Shown piece by piece: positions 50,629 to 59,901 of a stretch of DNA of 64,000 nt. Position numbers and translations under genes: made by a program. The notes under the pieces were generated by a model, which was not told the DNA's origin, ran no database searches, and saw only the letters and a list, made by a program, of their open reading frames with translations. This stretch comes from a virus, in IMG/VR virus record IMGVR_UViG_3300010885_047252, positions 23,761 to 87,760 of that record; one strand, given 5' to 3'. The stretch's first letter is position 1, and the number at the start of each line of letters is the position of its first letter.

Positions 50629-51186
50629 ATGGCTATAGGTAGAAAAGTTTTAATGGGCACAGCTTTAGCTGGGGCTTTTGGCGCAGGCATGTTTAAAAAA
50701 GTTGCTAATGGCACAATCGACAATGCTATGGATATTGCCTTTGATAATCCGCAAGCAGATCAAGCAGTTCTTGGAACTGACTTGACCCCAAGCTTAGCAT
50801 TAGCTGGAGGAGTATCTGGAGCAGCAGGACTCCCGTTCAGGTTTGCTAACGCAGGTGCACTAAGCATGTATGGAGCCAACTCTCTTGGGGTTATAGCTAA
50901 AGGTGGAGTTGTTGCTGGAGGGCTTGGAGGGCTTGGGGGAGCATTAGGTGGCGGAATATTAGGTGGAAAAAATTATGGAATAAAAGGTGCAATAGGTGGG
51001 GCTATTGCTGGTGCAACTGTTGGAGCAGGAATTGGCGCAGGATCTGTTGGCATGATTGGAATGAGAGAAGCTGCAGGAAACGCGCAAAAATATGGAAGAT
51101 CTGGTAACTCATCTTTAATGACAGCACAATCTCTTAACGCTAATGGAAATATAGTTCTAGGAATGCACAACTCGAGGAGAGGCTAA
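50629..51186 (+). CDS. Gly-rich hydrophobic virion protein
   Basis: 185 aa. Two long Gly/Ala-rich membrane-like stretches (GGLGGLGGALGGGILGG; GGAIAGATVGAGIGAGSVG). Such proteins in late blocks are often ejected with DNA or line the membrane channel. One-base overlap with the next gene. Confidence 0.65.
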   Translation: MAIGRKVLMGTALAGAFGAGMFKKVANGTIDNAMDIAFDNPQADQAVLGTDLTPSLALAGGVSGAAGLPFRFANAGALSMYGANSLGVIAKGGVVAGGLGGLGGALGGGILGGKNYGIKGAIGGAIAGATVGAGIGAGSVGMIGMREAAGNAQKYGRSGNSSLMTAQSLNANGNIVLGMHNSRRG

Positions 51187-52628
51187 TGGCTTACGGCGAA
51201 GGCAATATTATTGAGCCAGAAATGGGCAGTGACCTAGCTGGTCCTCAAGCACCACTCTTCATGAGGATGGCAGAAAACATGCCAGCCATCAGCCATACTA
51301 TGGCCTGGAACATGAGAAGATTTGAAAATACAATGTTCAAGGGTGGGTTCCTTGATAAAGCAGCAGTAGGCAGTGCAAGGCAAGCAAAAAGAGCTGCTAA
51401 ATTTGGTTCGTTCATTGGCAACAATACTATGCCAGCAAGTCCAAATGCGTTTATGTTTTCTAAGTTCAGAGGAGCTTCCGCAGCAGCAGCAGGCAAGACT
51501 CCATTTCTTAAACAATCATTTAAGGCAAATGTTGGCTCTGTAAGATCATTCCGAAGAATGCCATCGGTATCTGCATTAAATGGAAATGCAGACGCAACAG
51601 GCCTATATACACCATTCCAAGGCGCAAAGATGCTTGGAAAAGGTTTAGAAAAAGTAGGACTAAGAGGAGTGCTAGAAGGTAGAGGTATCATAGATTCTGG
51701 CTCTACAGAAGATCTGATGGCTGGAGGCGTTTTAGGTAGAATGTCTACGATGCATAAGACCTTCTCCTTGGAAAGTAAAGCCACAAAACTAAATGATAAA
51801 ATATTGACCAGATCACTTGATGGAAAATCAGTAGGTCGAGCTAGTCGCAAGCTTGCAAGAGTAGAAAAAAAATTAACAGGTTTAGACACAAACATCGCAA
51901 GACTAACTAACGTTAAGCCCACTCTTGCTCCTGGCCTTATGGGTCCACCAAGTCCTGTTGCTAGTGTTGGTAGCGTTGGAAGACTTAGAGGGCTGTCCAA
52001 TAGTCAAGGTGGCATATTTACTAGATCTATGACCGAAAGCCTTGGAACTGCAATGAACCCATCGCAATTTGTGGGAACTAACGCATACAAAAGACTAGAA
52101 GGAGTTCTTGGCAGAGCATTCGCTAACACCGGAAATACAACTGCTGTCTCAGAAATGCTTTCTGGAGCAGGTACTAGTTTTAATAATCTAGGTAGGTTTG
52201 GAGATAGGGTAGCAAGACCAGGCGCACTTGGTAAATTTCTTCCTAAGCAAAGCAACATTAGAGTAATGGCTAAGATGGCAGATGAAGCTGGAGATAAAGC
52301 AGCAGCAAGAATATTAAGAGGCGAATTAATGAAAAGGGGTGGAGCTTTTGCACTCCGAAGTGCAAGCATTGTTGGAAACGTAGCTTTAGTTTATGACTTA
52401 GGTAAATTAGCTGGTAAAGGTGTGATGGCAGCTGGAAACTTTGCCAAGGATGCTGTAAAATCTATGCAGGGGTCTATGAACAAACCATTGTTTGGCATGG
52501 GCTATAGAGATAACGAAGTTGCTGCAACTTCACGAGCAAGAGGTGTAGCTGCAATTCAAAATTCAAGACTTAACGCAAGAAGTATGTTAGGTTCTGAGGC
52601 TGGAATGATGGCTGCTCACTTTGGGTAA
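51186..52628 (+). CDS. Large basic late protein, probably virion-associated
   Basis: 480 aa, Lys/Arg/Ala/Gly-rich with many Met; two weak hydrophobic segments. No domain recognised. Position just before terminase and the composition suggest an internal virion protein. Confidence 0.7.
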   Translation: MAYGEGNIIEPEMGSDLAGPQAPLFMRMAENMPAISHTMAWNMRRFENTMFKGGFLDKAAVGSARQAKRAAKFGSFIGNNTMPASPNAFMFSKFRGASAAAAGKTPFLKQSFKANVGSVRSFRRMPSVSALNGNADATGLYTPFQGAKMLGKGLEKVGLRGVLEGRGIIDSGSTEDLMAGGVLGRMSTMHKTFSLESKATKLNDKILTRSLDGKSVGRASRKLARVEKKLTGLDTNIARLTNVKPTLAPGLMGPPSPVASVGSVGRLRGLSNSQGGIFTRSMTESLGTAMNPSQFVGTNAYKRLEGVLGRAFANTGNTTAVSEMLSGAGTSFNNLGRFGDRVARPGALGKFLPKQSNIRVMAKMADEAGDKAAARILRGELMKRGGAFALRSASIVGNVALVYDLGKLAGKGVMAAGNFAKDAVKSMQGSMNKPLFGMGYRDNEVAATSRARGVAAIQNSRLNARSMLGSEAGMMAAHFG

Positions 52629-52631
52629 AAT

Positions 52632-54509
52632 ATGAGCTTATCAATTTCAAATAAAACTAAAAAGTTTAGACAAGACTTAGAAAAGCTGTCTAAAGAAGAT
52701 CTTTTAGAAATAATAAAAGCTCAAGACGTTGAAACGTACAAGCAGATTAATAGAATTGAATGGGTTTTTGAAAATAAACTTACTCACCTAAACTGGGCAG
52801 ATGGTTCTCCAATATCAGGTAGAGAATTAACCAACAGAGAACTTGCCTTATTGATAGATGAACCTTTTGAAATAGATGAAGAGTTGCTAGATGCTGGCAT
52901 TTCTGCTGAGCAACAAAGGCAAATACACATAGCTAAAGACCCATGTGTATGGGCAAGACAGTTTCTAAATGTAGAGACAAGAGTCTATCAAACTCTCATT
53001 CTAAGAGATCCTGCTTCAAGAAAAGTATTAAGAGCTGGTCGTCGTTTGGGCAAAACTTTTAGTATGGCAGTATATTTGCTTCACTATAGTTATACCCATA
53101 AGGACGGAAGATGTTTAGTCATTGCTCCAATGAAATCTCACGTAGAATTAATTTATCAAGAGATTTTAAGACTAGCAGCTAACAATGAGATTGTTCTAAA
53201 TTCAATCACAAGAAAAGTAACAAGCCCTCAGTTTATGATTCAATTTAGTAATGGGTCAACAATTAGATTCTTTACATCAGGAATGCGTTCTGGTGGAAAG
53301 TCTGACGTAGCTCGTGGTCAGGAAGCCCATGTTATTGTTCTTGACGAAATGGACTACATGCATGCGGACGACCTCGATGCACTGTACGCAATGCTGCAGA
53401 AAACAGCAGAAGATCAGCCAGACAAAGTTCTAATTGGTGCGTCTACTCCAACGGGTAGACGAGAAAGATTTTGGGAGTGGTGTAGATCAGAAAGATTTAA
53501 AGAGTTTTGGTTTCCTTCATACTGCAACCCATACTTTGCTAAAGAACAAGAAGATGAGTTTAGAGAACAGTATTCTGAAATTGGATACAGACACGAAATT
53601 GAAGCAGACTGGGGAGAAGACGCTGAAGGCGTGTACCCGCGCAAGTACGTAGACAAAGCCTTTATTGAGCCAAGCTGGAATTATAATCCAGAGATGACTT
53701 CTGCAAGAAGCTTTCACACCATTGGTGTTGACTGGGACAAGTACGGAGCAGGAACAAATATAGTTGTTCTTGAAGTTTGCTCTGACGCATATGAAGATCC
53801 TAGATTTAGAAACAAAGTAAAACTTGCGTACAGAGAAGAAATTGAAAGATCAGAATACACTCTAACTAAAGCTGTATCTAGAATCGTAGAGCTAAACGAC
53901 ATCTATATGCCTAAACATATTTATGTTGACCGTGGATATGGAGAAGTGCAAGTAGAGCTTCTTCATAAGTATGGCGTAGAAAATCCAATATCAGGATTAA
54001 AGACAAGAGTAAAAGGAGTTAGCTTCAGCGAAACAATAGACATTAGAGATCCTTATACTAAACAGGTTGTTAAAAAAGAAATTAAACCCTACATGGTAGA
54101 CAACCTGCGTCAGTATTTGGAAAAAGAATCAATTGTATTTCCAGCAAAAGATGATGAAATGTTTATGCAACTAATCTCTTATGTTGTTGTTAGAACTACT
54201 CAAACAGGAAGACCAGTATTCGAAGCTGGCGGTTCAGCAGTCGACCATGCACACGACGCTTTGATGTTAGCTCTGCTGTCTATCACTCAGAACTATAGCG
54301 AGCTGCACAAAGCAAGATTTGCTACCAATACAGAATCTTTTTCTAACACGTTCTTTATGCCGAAACAATCAGGTGAAGAAGGCAATGAAAAAGAAAAAGG
54401 CTCTGGGTTTGTTAGCGGAAGAGCAGAAGCAGTTTCGGAAAACGTACTTGGATTCAAAAAAAGAAGTGGAAGAAAACCTTCTTCTAGAATTAAAAGATCG
54501 ACATTTTAG
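52632..54509 (+). CDS. terL: Terminase large subunit
   Basis: 625 aa. ATPase: Walker A GRRLGKT (136-142), Walker B VIVLDEMDYM (235-244), coupling STPTGRRERF. Nuclease: RNase H-like Asp in GVDWDKYG (about 365-372), VDRGYGE and DHAHDALM. Drives DNA packaging at the portal. N-terminal extension of about 120 residues is normal for large phage terminases. Confidence 0.97.
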   Translation: MSLSISNKTKKFRQDLEKLSKEDLLEIIKAQDVETYKQINRIEWVFENKLTHLNWADGSPISGRELTNRELALLIDEPFEIDEELLDAGISAEQQRQIHIAKDPCVWARQFLNVETRVYQTLILRDPASRKVLRAGRRLGKTFSMAVYLLHYSYTHKDGRCLVIAPMKSHVELIYQEILRLAANNEIVLNSITRKVTSPQFMIQFSNGSTIRFFTSGMRSGGKSDVARGQEAHVIVLDEMDYMHADDLDALYAMLQKTAEDQPDKVLIGASTPTGRRERFWEWCRSERFKEFWFPSYCNPYFAKEQEDEFREQYSEIGYRHEIEADWGEDAEGVYPRKYVDKAFIEPSWNYNPEMTSARSFHTIGVDWDKYGAGTNIVVLEVCSDAYEDPRFRNKVKLAYREEIERSEYTLTKAVSRIVELNDIYMPKHIYVDRGYGEVQVELLHKYGVENPISGLKTRVKGVSFSETIDIRDPYTKQVVKKEIKPYMVDNLRQYLEKESIVFPAKDDEMFMQLISYVVVRTTQTGRPVFEAGGSAVDHAHDALMLALLSITQNYSELHKARFATNTESFSNTFFMPKQSGEEGNEKEKGSGFVSGRAEAVSENVLGFKKRSGRKPSSRIKRSTF

Positions 54510-54521
54510 GAAAAAAATATT

Positions 54522-56096
54522 ATGGCTAAATATGGTTTAGGCGAAAGCTCAGCAATTGAAGACGCTTTTTCTGATTCTCCAGAATCAGTTAGTTCATTTA
54601 TCTCTTCTGAAGAAAGATTGAATTCATTTGAACAAATTAAAACAGGTACAAAAAGAAATAACTTAAGTACCGAAAAGTCACAGATATCAATAGAAGAACT
54701 AAGAAATTATATTACTCAAGCTGAATTCCATATAAGCGGAATGATAAATGAGATAGAAGAAAATCTTGACCAGGTCAACATAGACCCTTATGCAAGTATA
54801 GAACTTGAGGTTGCCCATTCTGCGGTTTGGAAAGATGTACTAAAGTCAGATCCAACAGCTTCAATCATGCAAGAACCAGGTTTTATTTGTTACCCTCAAT
54901 ACTTGTTTGCAGAAAAACATTTATGCAGATCATGTAGAGCGTTCATAAAAGAGTATGACCTAATAATCAGTCATTCAACTTTTGGACACTTAGTAGAAGC
55001 AAGAAAAGCACTAAAGTACACTTTAAGTGAATTAACTATATTAAAAAACATCGCCATACACTATCTGGGGGAAGAGTATAGAAATGATACCGAAGCACAA
55101 ATCTCAAAGTACTTCGCAGACTGGGCGAAGACAACAACACACTACACGAAACAAATTGCAGTTGAAATCACATCAAGACCAGTATCTATCCCCAATGCCG
55201 AAGTGGATCAAATATCTGAAAGACAAGCCTCGCAATTCCAAGCGTTTTTTTCTATCAAAATAAATTCACTAACAACCGAAATTCAAACCTTATTAAATTT
55301 AATAAAAAGAGATAGTCAAGACACATCAAGAACTTTTTATAATAATTATTTAATGCCGGCGTTAAATGTTATGTCTAAGGTAATTGAGCCAATGATGTAC
55401 GACCTCAAAACAACTGAGATCGGAAAAGAGATCCCTACACTTCTTAAAGAGATGTTTACTGCAGAAAGTGCAATAACAGGAAACCTAGGTGCAATAACTG
55501 CTGACGTTGTTGAAAGAAACAATCAGTTCTACAATAAGTTTGATGCACTACTACAAGCAATAAGACTGAAAAGAAGATACATCAACTATCTTATGCAGCT
55601 TGAAGTAAAGGGCACAAAAAGAAGCAAGATACTAATAACCGACGCTATACAAGATTTAGATTCATACAAAGAAACATTCATGGCAATAGAGCCTGATGAA
55701 AGCGACAGAAGAGGCCTTAGATCTTCCCACAATGACCTAGACGACTTAGACGGCAATGCCCACCCACAATATCTTAGATCAGACGGTGGAACCATAGAAG
55801 GCAATATGGACATAGCGTCTGGAATAACCATAGGAGGCATAGACCTTGCTGTCCATAAGCATGACGGTACCGATGGAAGTCTTGCAATACCAGCTGACGC
55901 AATTGACTACGAATCTGCACGAAATGCATACTATGATTCAACATTAACTAAACCTTATCAGAACTTAGTTTTAACAGGTCTTAATGAGGTATTATTGATA
56001 GGTGGCAACGTCCAGTACGAAGCTTCTTTTGAGATTGAAATTAATGACGACAGCGCAAACTCTTATGAGTTTGAGATACTCTATAAAGAGATATAA
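54522..56096 (+). CDS. Virion protein with fibre-type repeat tail
   Basis: 524 aa. Long helical first 380 residues with CRSC near 146; C-terminal part holds DLDGNAHPQYLRSDGGTIEGNM and HKHDGTDGS, the D-H-P-Q-Y-L / HxHDG text common in phage fibre and baseplate proteins. Structural; exact place unknown. Confidence 0.75.
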   Translation: MAKYGLGESSAIEDAFSDSPESVSSFISSEERLNSFEQIKTGTKRNNLSTEKSQISIEELRNYITQAEFHISGMINEIEENLDQVNIDPYASIELEVAHSAVWKDVLKSDPTASIMQEPGFICYPQYLFAEKHLCRSCRAFIKEYDLIISHSTFGHLVEARKALKYTLSELTILKNIAIHYLGEEYRNDTEAQISKYFADWAKTTTHYTKQIAVEITSRPVSIPNAEVDQISERQASQFQAFFSIKINSLTTEIQTLLNLIKRDSQDTSRTFYNNYLMPALNVMSKVIEPMMYDLKTTEIGKEIPTLLKEMFTAESAITGNLGAITADVVERNNQFYNKFDALLQAIRLKRRYINYLMQLEVKGTKRSKILITDAIQDLDSYKETFMAIEPDESDRRGLRSSHNDLDDLDGNAHPQYLRSDGGTIEGNMDIASGITIGGIDLAVHKHDGTDGSLAIPADAIDYESARNAYYDSTLTKPYQNLVLTGLNEVLLIGGNVQYEASFEIEINDDSANSYEFEILYKEI

Positions 56097-56098
56097 CT

Positions 56099-57055
56099 AT
56101 GGCATGGTTTAACTACACATCAAATGCAACACCTCCAGCTGTTGCTTACCCAGCTGTAAGAAGAAAGATTGCTTTTAGTGCTGCATCAGAAAATTTAAAA
56201 GTTGGAGACTGGATCTATGTTTCAATGGAAGATGTCAACATAGGTAGAGTTTATTCGAAAAAGCAAGACGGATCAATAGATGTTGGATTTGATGACGACT
56301 CTTATGTAGTTGTCTACGAAACCGATACAACTAATAGATTAACTTATAGCATTATAGATTCCGATACAAACCTATGCTTTAAAGCTTTGACCGAAGCGTC
56401 TTCTGGATCAGTTCCTGCGGGCAATTATTATGTTTACTATCATAATGATAATATCCAGTATATGCAGTTAACAGATGGTTCGTATTATCAGACTGCTAAT
56501 CCTAATGGTGCAAACTTTATAGCACAAGGGGCAAACGCTGTTAACTATTATTCTAATGTAGTAAAAGCAGATAGTACAAACTCTAGAATCTCCGCAGTTT
56601 CGTTTATTCCTGGAGATGGTTCTTGGCAAAATCAAAAAAGCAACACTCCTGGAAATAGAGTTCTTGGATCTTTTAGCGGTCCACTATTAAAAATTAATGG
56701 ACAAAAAACTCCTAGCTCTGGAATAATATCCATAAAGATTAACAAAACATCCTTGACCACCACTGGTCAAATGGAAGTTAAATCACAAGAGATTGATCTA
56801 TATAATTCTACTACTCTTGAAGATGAAGTAATATTTTCTATTGATATTAGAACTTTAGATATATTAACTTCTTACGAAGATCTATATGGATCGTTTTCTT
56901 TTGAGATAGAAATATTAGACAAAAAAAATATTAACTCTTCTGATAAAGATTTTAAAATTAATCAATATTCTTTTAATAAAAACTATAACTTAGAACTAGA
57001 AGATGAAGAAATATACGAAGGAATAATTTTTAGCACAACAGGGACAATAACTTAA
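56099..57055 (+). CDS. Virion structural protein
   Basis: 318 aa, beta-rich throughout (SIDVGFDDDSYVVVYETDT; NYYVYYHNDN), acidic end. Between two fibre-like genes. Not recognised. Confidence 0.7.
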   Translation: MAWFNYTSNATPPAVAYPAVRRKIAFSAASENLKVGDWIYVSMEDVNIGRVYSKKQDGSIDVGFDDDSYVVVYETDTTNRLTYSIIDSDTNLCFKALTEASSGSVPAGNYYVYYHNDNIQYMQLTDGSYYQTANPNGANFIAQGANAVNYYSNVVKADSTNSRISAVSFIPGDGSWQNQKSNTPGNRVLGSFSGPLLKINGQKTPSSGIISIKINKTSLTTTGQMEVKSQEIDLYNSTTLEDEVIFSIDIRTLDILTSYEDLYGSFSFEIEILDKKNINSSDKDFKINQYSFNKNYNLELEDEEIYEGIIFSTTGTIT

Positions 57056-59392
57056 ATGGCAACAATTAAAAAAACTATAACTGGATTAAAACCAGCAACT
57101 AATTATCTATTTAGTTTAAAGCCAAAGAATACAGAGATATCTGCTATTGATGCTATTCCAGATACAATAAGAGTTCAGACTCCAGGCGTTGTATCCAGCC
57201 CATCTAGTATTACTGGCGTTTTGTTGGCAGCCAACTTTAAGTCTGCAATGCTCAGGTTCAATCATGCGTCAATGGTTGATCTTGATTATTATGAGTATAA
57301 GATATATCTAGCAAGTGATGTTACTGAAACAGCCTTAAAGGCAAGAGCATCCACAACAACAGATGGAGCTATGGTTTCTGGAATAACAAAGTCTAATCTT
57401 GTTGTTATTTCTGACCTTGAAAATACAACCTTAGTTGGAAGTACTCTAACTAACGTTGTCTACAAGGCTAAGGTGAGAGCTGTAAATACTGCAGGAAATG
57501 CAGGAGCTTTTTCCTCTGCCTCTGCCAATGCAACTACGCAATTAATTGAAAGTCAATTTATTCAAGATCTGACTGCTGCAAAGATAACAGCTGGAACAAT
57601 CGGTGCACACGAAATTATCCTTACCCAACCAGGCATACAAACTTCTTACACTCCTCCTAACGGAACAGCAGTATTAAGATCTTCGAACTACGTAACTGGA
57701 GGAGTAGGAGTTGGTCAAGGTTGGATAATTAAAGGAGACGGAACTGCAGAGTTTGATGCTGCCTCAATTAGAGGAACGCTGTCTGCTAATTCTATTTTTA
57801 TCAACGCAAATAATAGATGGGCAAGAAACTCTGCAAATAGTGCAGGTAATTCAGAATTCGTTGTAGGAGATGCGACTAATCAGCTTTCTTTTAATCCAAC
57901 TGGTGGAGCTACTGGTGGATCTTTATTAAAAGTTGGAAACTCTACAAACTATATGCAGTGGGACAATAATACTCTCACAGTCACTGGAGCAATTACAACC
58001 AATGCAACTATAAGTGGTTCAACCGCTGGTGGATTGACAATAGGAACAAATACTTTACAGTTTGGTGGAACTGGTTATAAAAATTCTCCATTTTTTGTTG
58101 GCTATAATACAGCTGACGGTGTATCCGCAAATAAATTTTCCATAGGAAGTAAGCTATATTATGACGGAACTACGCTAACAATTGATGGAACTGTAACTAT
58201 AGGATCAACAGCTGCTTCAACGGTTGTTAGCAATGCAGCAACTGGAGCAACAGCTGTTCAACCAGCTGGAGTAAATGCTAATGTTACTAGCATTTCTGGT
58301 GGAGTAATAACAACTGGTACAATTAATCTAAATAGCGTCAACATCAACAACGCTACAACTGGAGCTAGAATACTTTTAGACTCTGGTGGGCTAAAAGCTT
58401 ACAATGCTGCTGGTACAAATACTGTTGCGATTAACTCAGATGGATCAGCAACATTTACTGGCACTGTCAGTGCTTCAACAATTAATGGTTCAACTTTTAA
58501 TAGTACTAACAATTTATTTAGGGTAGATGGATCTGGTAACACTTTTACCAACAACGTATATGCAACAGGATCTACGAATGATTTAGGACTGCAAATCAGA
58601 GCTGACGGTACTGGTGGAAGTACCTCTGGACAAATTTGGATATTAAGTGCATTAGGAAAAGAAACAAAAATAGGAAATGTAGACGGTGCGTTAAATGTAA
58701 GATATAGGGCAGCTGTCGGAACCATCCCAGAAGCTGTGGTATTAGAGCCAGCTAAGTTTCTTAACGGTGCATGGAGTCAAAAAAGGCACCTAGAGATTAA
58801 CCTAGCAGACGACACGGGCACTGATACGACTCAATACAACATGTACATTAACTCTGATCTGGTAATGAGAGGCAGTGCCTTAACAGGATCTGGTAATGAT
58901 ATTTGGTTTGATGATACAACAACAAGTGGCAGTGGAGGAGTCGCAAGATTTTGGGAACCATCACCAAATAAAGGTAAATACGTGCTATCTAGAGATAGTT
59001 CAAGTCTTAAATACAAAGAAAACGTATTAAATATATCATCACAAGAGTCAATAAATATTTTAAAAAAAGTTAACGTTGTTAAATATACTTTTAAAAAAAA
59101 TATAAAGCATGACACAGATTTTTCTTATCAAGTTAAACAGTTGGATTATCACTATGGACTAATAGCGGAAGAAGTAGCAAAAGACGCTCCAGAATTATCT
59201 CAGTATGGATTTACTGATGAGGGAAGAAAGCGTAGCGCAGATGAGTTAATGACACTAGAGGATTTGAATAATGAACTATATTTTGAACCAGTAAACTGGA
59301 GAAAAGACGAAGCAACGGCATTATTGATAAGTTCATTCCAGAATCTTATTGAAAGAGTTGAATATTTAGAAGCACAACTTGCAGCACAGTAA
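57056..59392 (+). CDS. Tail fibre with S74 intramolecular chaperone
   Basis: 778 aa. FnIII-like starts (TITGLKPATNYLFSLK; second copy near 65-160), a long Gly/Thr/Asn beta-helix-like shaft with IGGATTG-type repeats, and a C-terminal S74 peptidase: SSLKYKENV with the Ser-Lys pair (near 645), YGLIAEEVAKDAPEL, WRKDEATALLISSFQNL and a final coiled coil. S74 chaperones fold the trimer then cut themselves off. Likely host-receptor binding. Confidence 0.92.
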   Translation: MATIKKTITGLKPATNYLFSLKPKNTEISAIDAIPDTIRVQTPGVVSSPSSITGVLLAANFKSAMLRFNHASMVDLDYYEYKIYLASDVTETALKARASTTTDGAMVSGITKSNLVVISDLENTTLVGSTLTNVVYKAKVRAVNTAGNAGAFSSASANATTQLIESQFIQDLTAAKITAGTIGAHEIILTQPGIQTSYTPPNGTAVLRSSNYVTGGVGVGQGWIIKGDGTAEFDAASIRGTLSANSIFINANNRWARNSANSAGNSEFVVGDATNQLSFNPTGGATGGSLLKVGNSTNYMQWDNNTLTVTGAITTNATISGSTAGGLTIGTNTLQFGGTGYKNSPFFVGYNTADGVSANKFSIGSKLYYDGTTLTIDGTVTIGSTAASTVVSNAATGATAVQPAGVNANVTSISGGVITTGTINLNSVNINNATTGARILLDSGGLKAYNAAGTNTVAINSDGSATFTGTVSASTINGSTFNSTNNLFRVDGSGNTFTNNVYATGSTNDLGLQIRADGTGGSTSGQIWILSALGKETKIGNVDGALNVRYRAAVGTIPEAVVLEPAKFLNGAWSQKRHLEINLADDTGTDTTQYNMYINSDLVMRGSALTGSGNDIWFDDTTTSGSGGVARFWEPSPNKGKYVLSRDSSSLKYKENVLNISSQESINILKKVNVVKYTFKKNIKHDTDFSYQVKQLDYHYGLIAEEVAKDAPELSQYGFTDEGRKRSADELMTLEDLNNELYFEPVNWRKDEATALLISSFQNLIERVEYLEAQLAAQ

Positions 59393-59407
59393 AGCAAGTG
59401 ATATACT
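59379..59407 (+). promoter_or_regulatory. Promoter at the end of the fibre gene
   Basis: TTGCAG, 17-base spacer, TATACT, overlapping the fibre stop and facing the portal genes. Confidence 0.6.
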
Positions 59408-59437
59408 CTACAAGTAATTTCTATATTAGGAGAAGCA

Positions 59438-59629
59438 ATGCAAGAGTCTAACTTAGATGTAAATCTAATTATTCAAACATTTCAAGAAAAAGTTTCTCAG
59501 TTGATAACTGAGCTAGTGGTAAAAGAAGCCACTGTTAAACAATTGTCACTACAAATCCAACAGCTTCAAACCGCATCTGTAAAAGATGATTTTGAGGTTC
59601 CAACAGAAACAGTAAAGAAAGTAAAATAA
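59438..59629 (+). CDS. Small coiled-coil protein
   Basis: 63 aa, TAGGAGAAG RBS. One long helix (LIIQTFQEKVSQLITELVV). Overlaps the next start by one base. Confidence 0.7.
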   Translation: MQESNLDVNLIIQTFQEKVSQLITELVVKEATVKQLSLQIQQLQTASVKDDFEVPTETVKKVK

Positions 59630-59838
59630 TGTCAAAACAAAAAGTAACCCCAGAAGTAGTAACCCCAGAAGTAGATGTTGACGCAGAGACAAAGAAGTTT
59701 CAGGTTGTCATTGAAATTAGCAATCAGAACCTTGCTTACAAGAGCGATTTCTCAGAGCCAGAGACAATTTTTTGGATTGAAGCCGTAAAGCAGATCATCC
59801 TTAAGAAGACCTTTGAAGACGCCGGCATTCAAAGCTGA
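59629..59838 (+). CDS. Small acidic late protein
   Basis: 69 aa; TPEVVTPEVDVDAE repeat start, then an alpha/beta end. Not recognised. Confidence 0.65.
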   Translation: MSKQKVTPEVVTPEVDVDAETKKFQVVIEISNQNLAYKSDFSEPETIFWIEAVKQIILKKTFEDAGIQS

Positions 59839-59854
59839 AAATAAATCAACATAA

Positions 59855-59869
59855 ACTGTACTATACAGT
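59855..59869 (+). promoter_or_regulatory. 15-bp palindrome upstream of portal
   Basis: ACTGTA-CTA-TACAGT, perfect arms of 6 bp, 32 bases before the portal ATG. Operator or mRNA hairpin. Confidence 0.4.
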
Positions 59870-59901
59870 GATAAAACCTATTCCTGGAGTACAAAACCGC
59901 T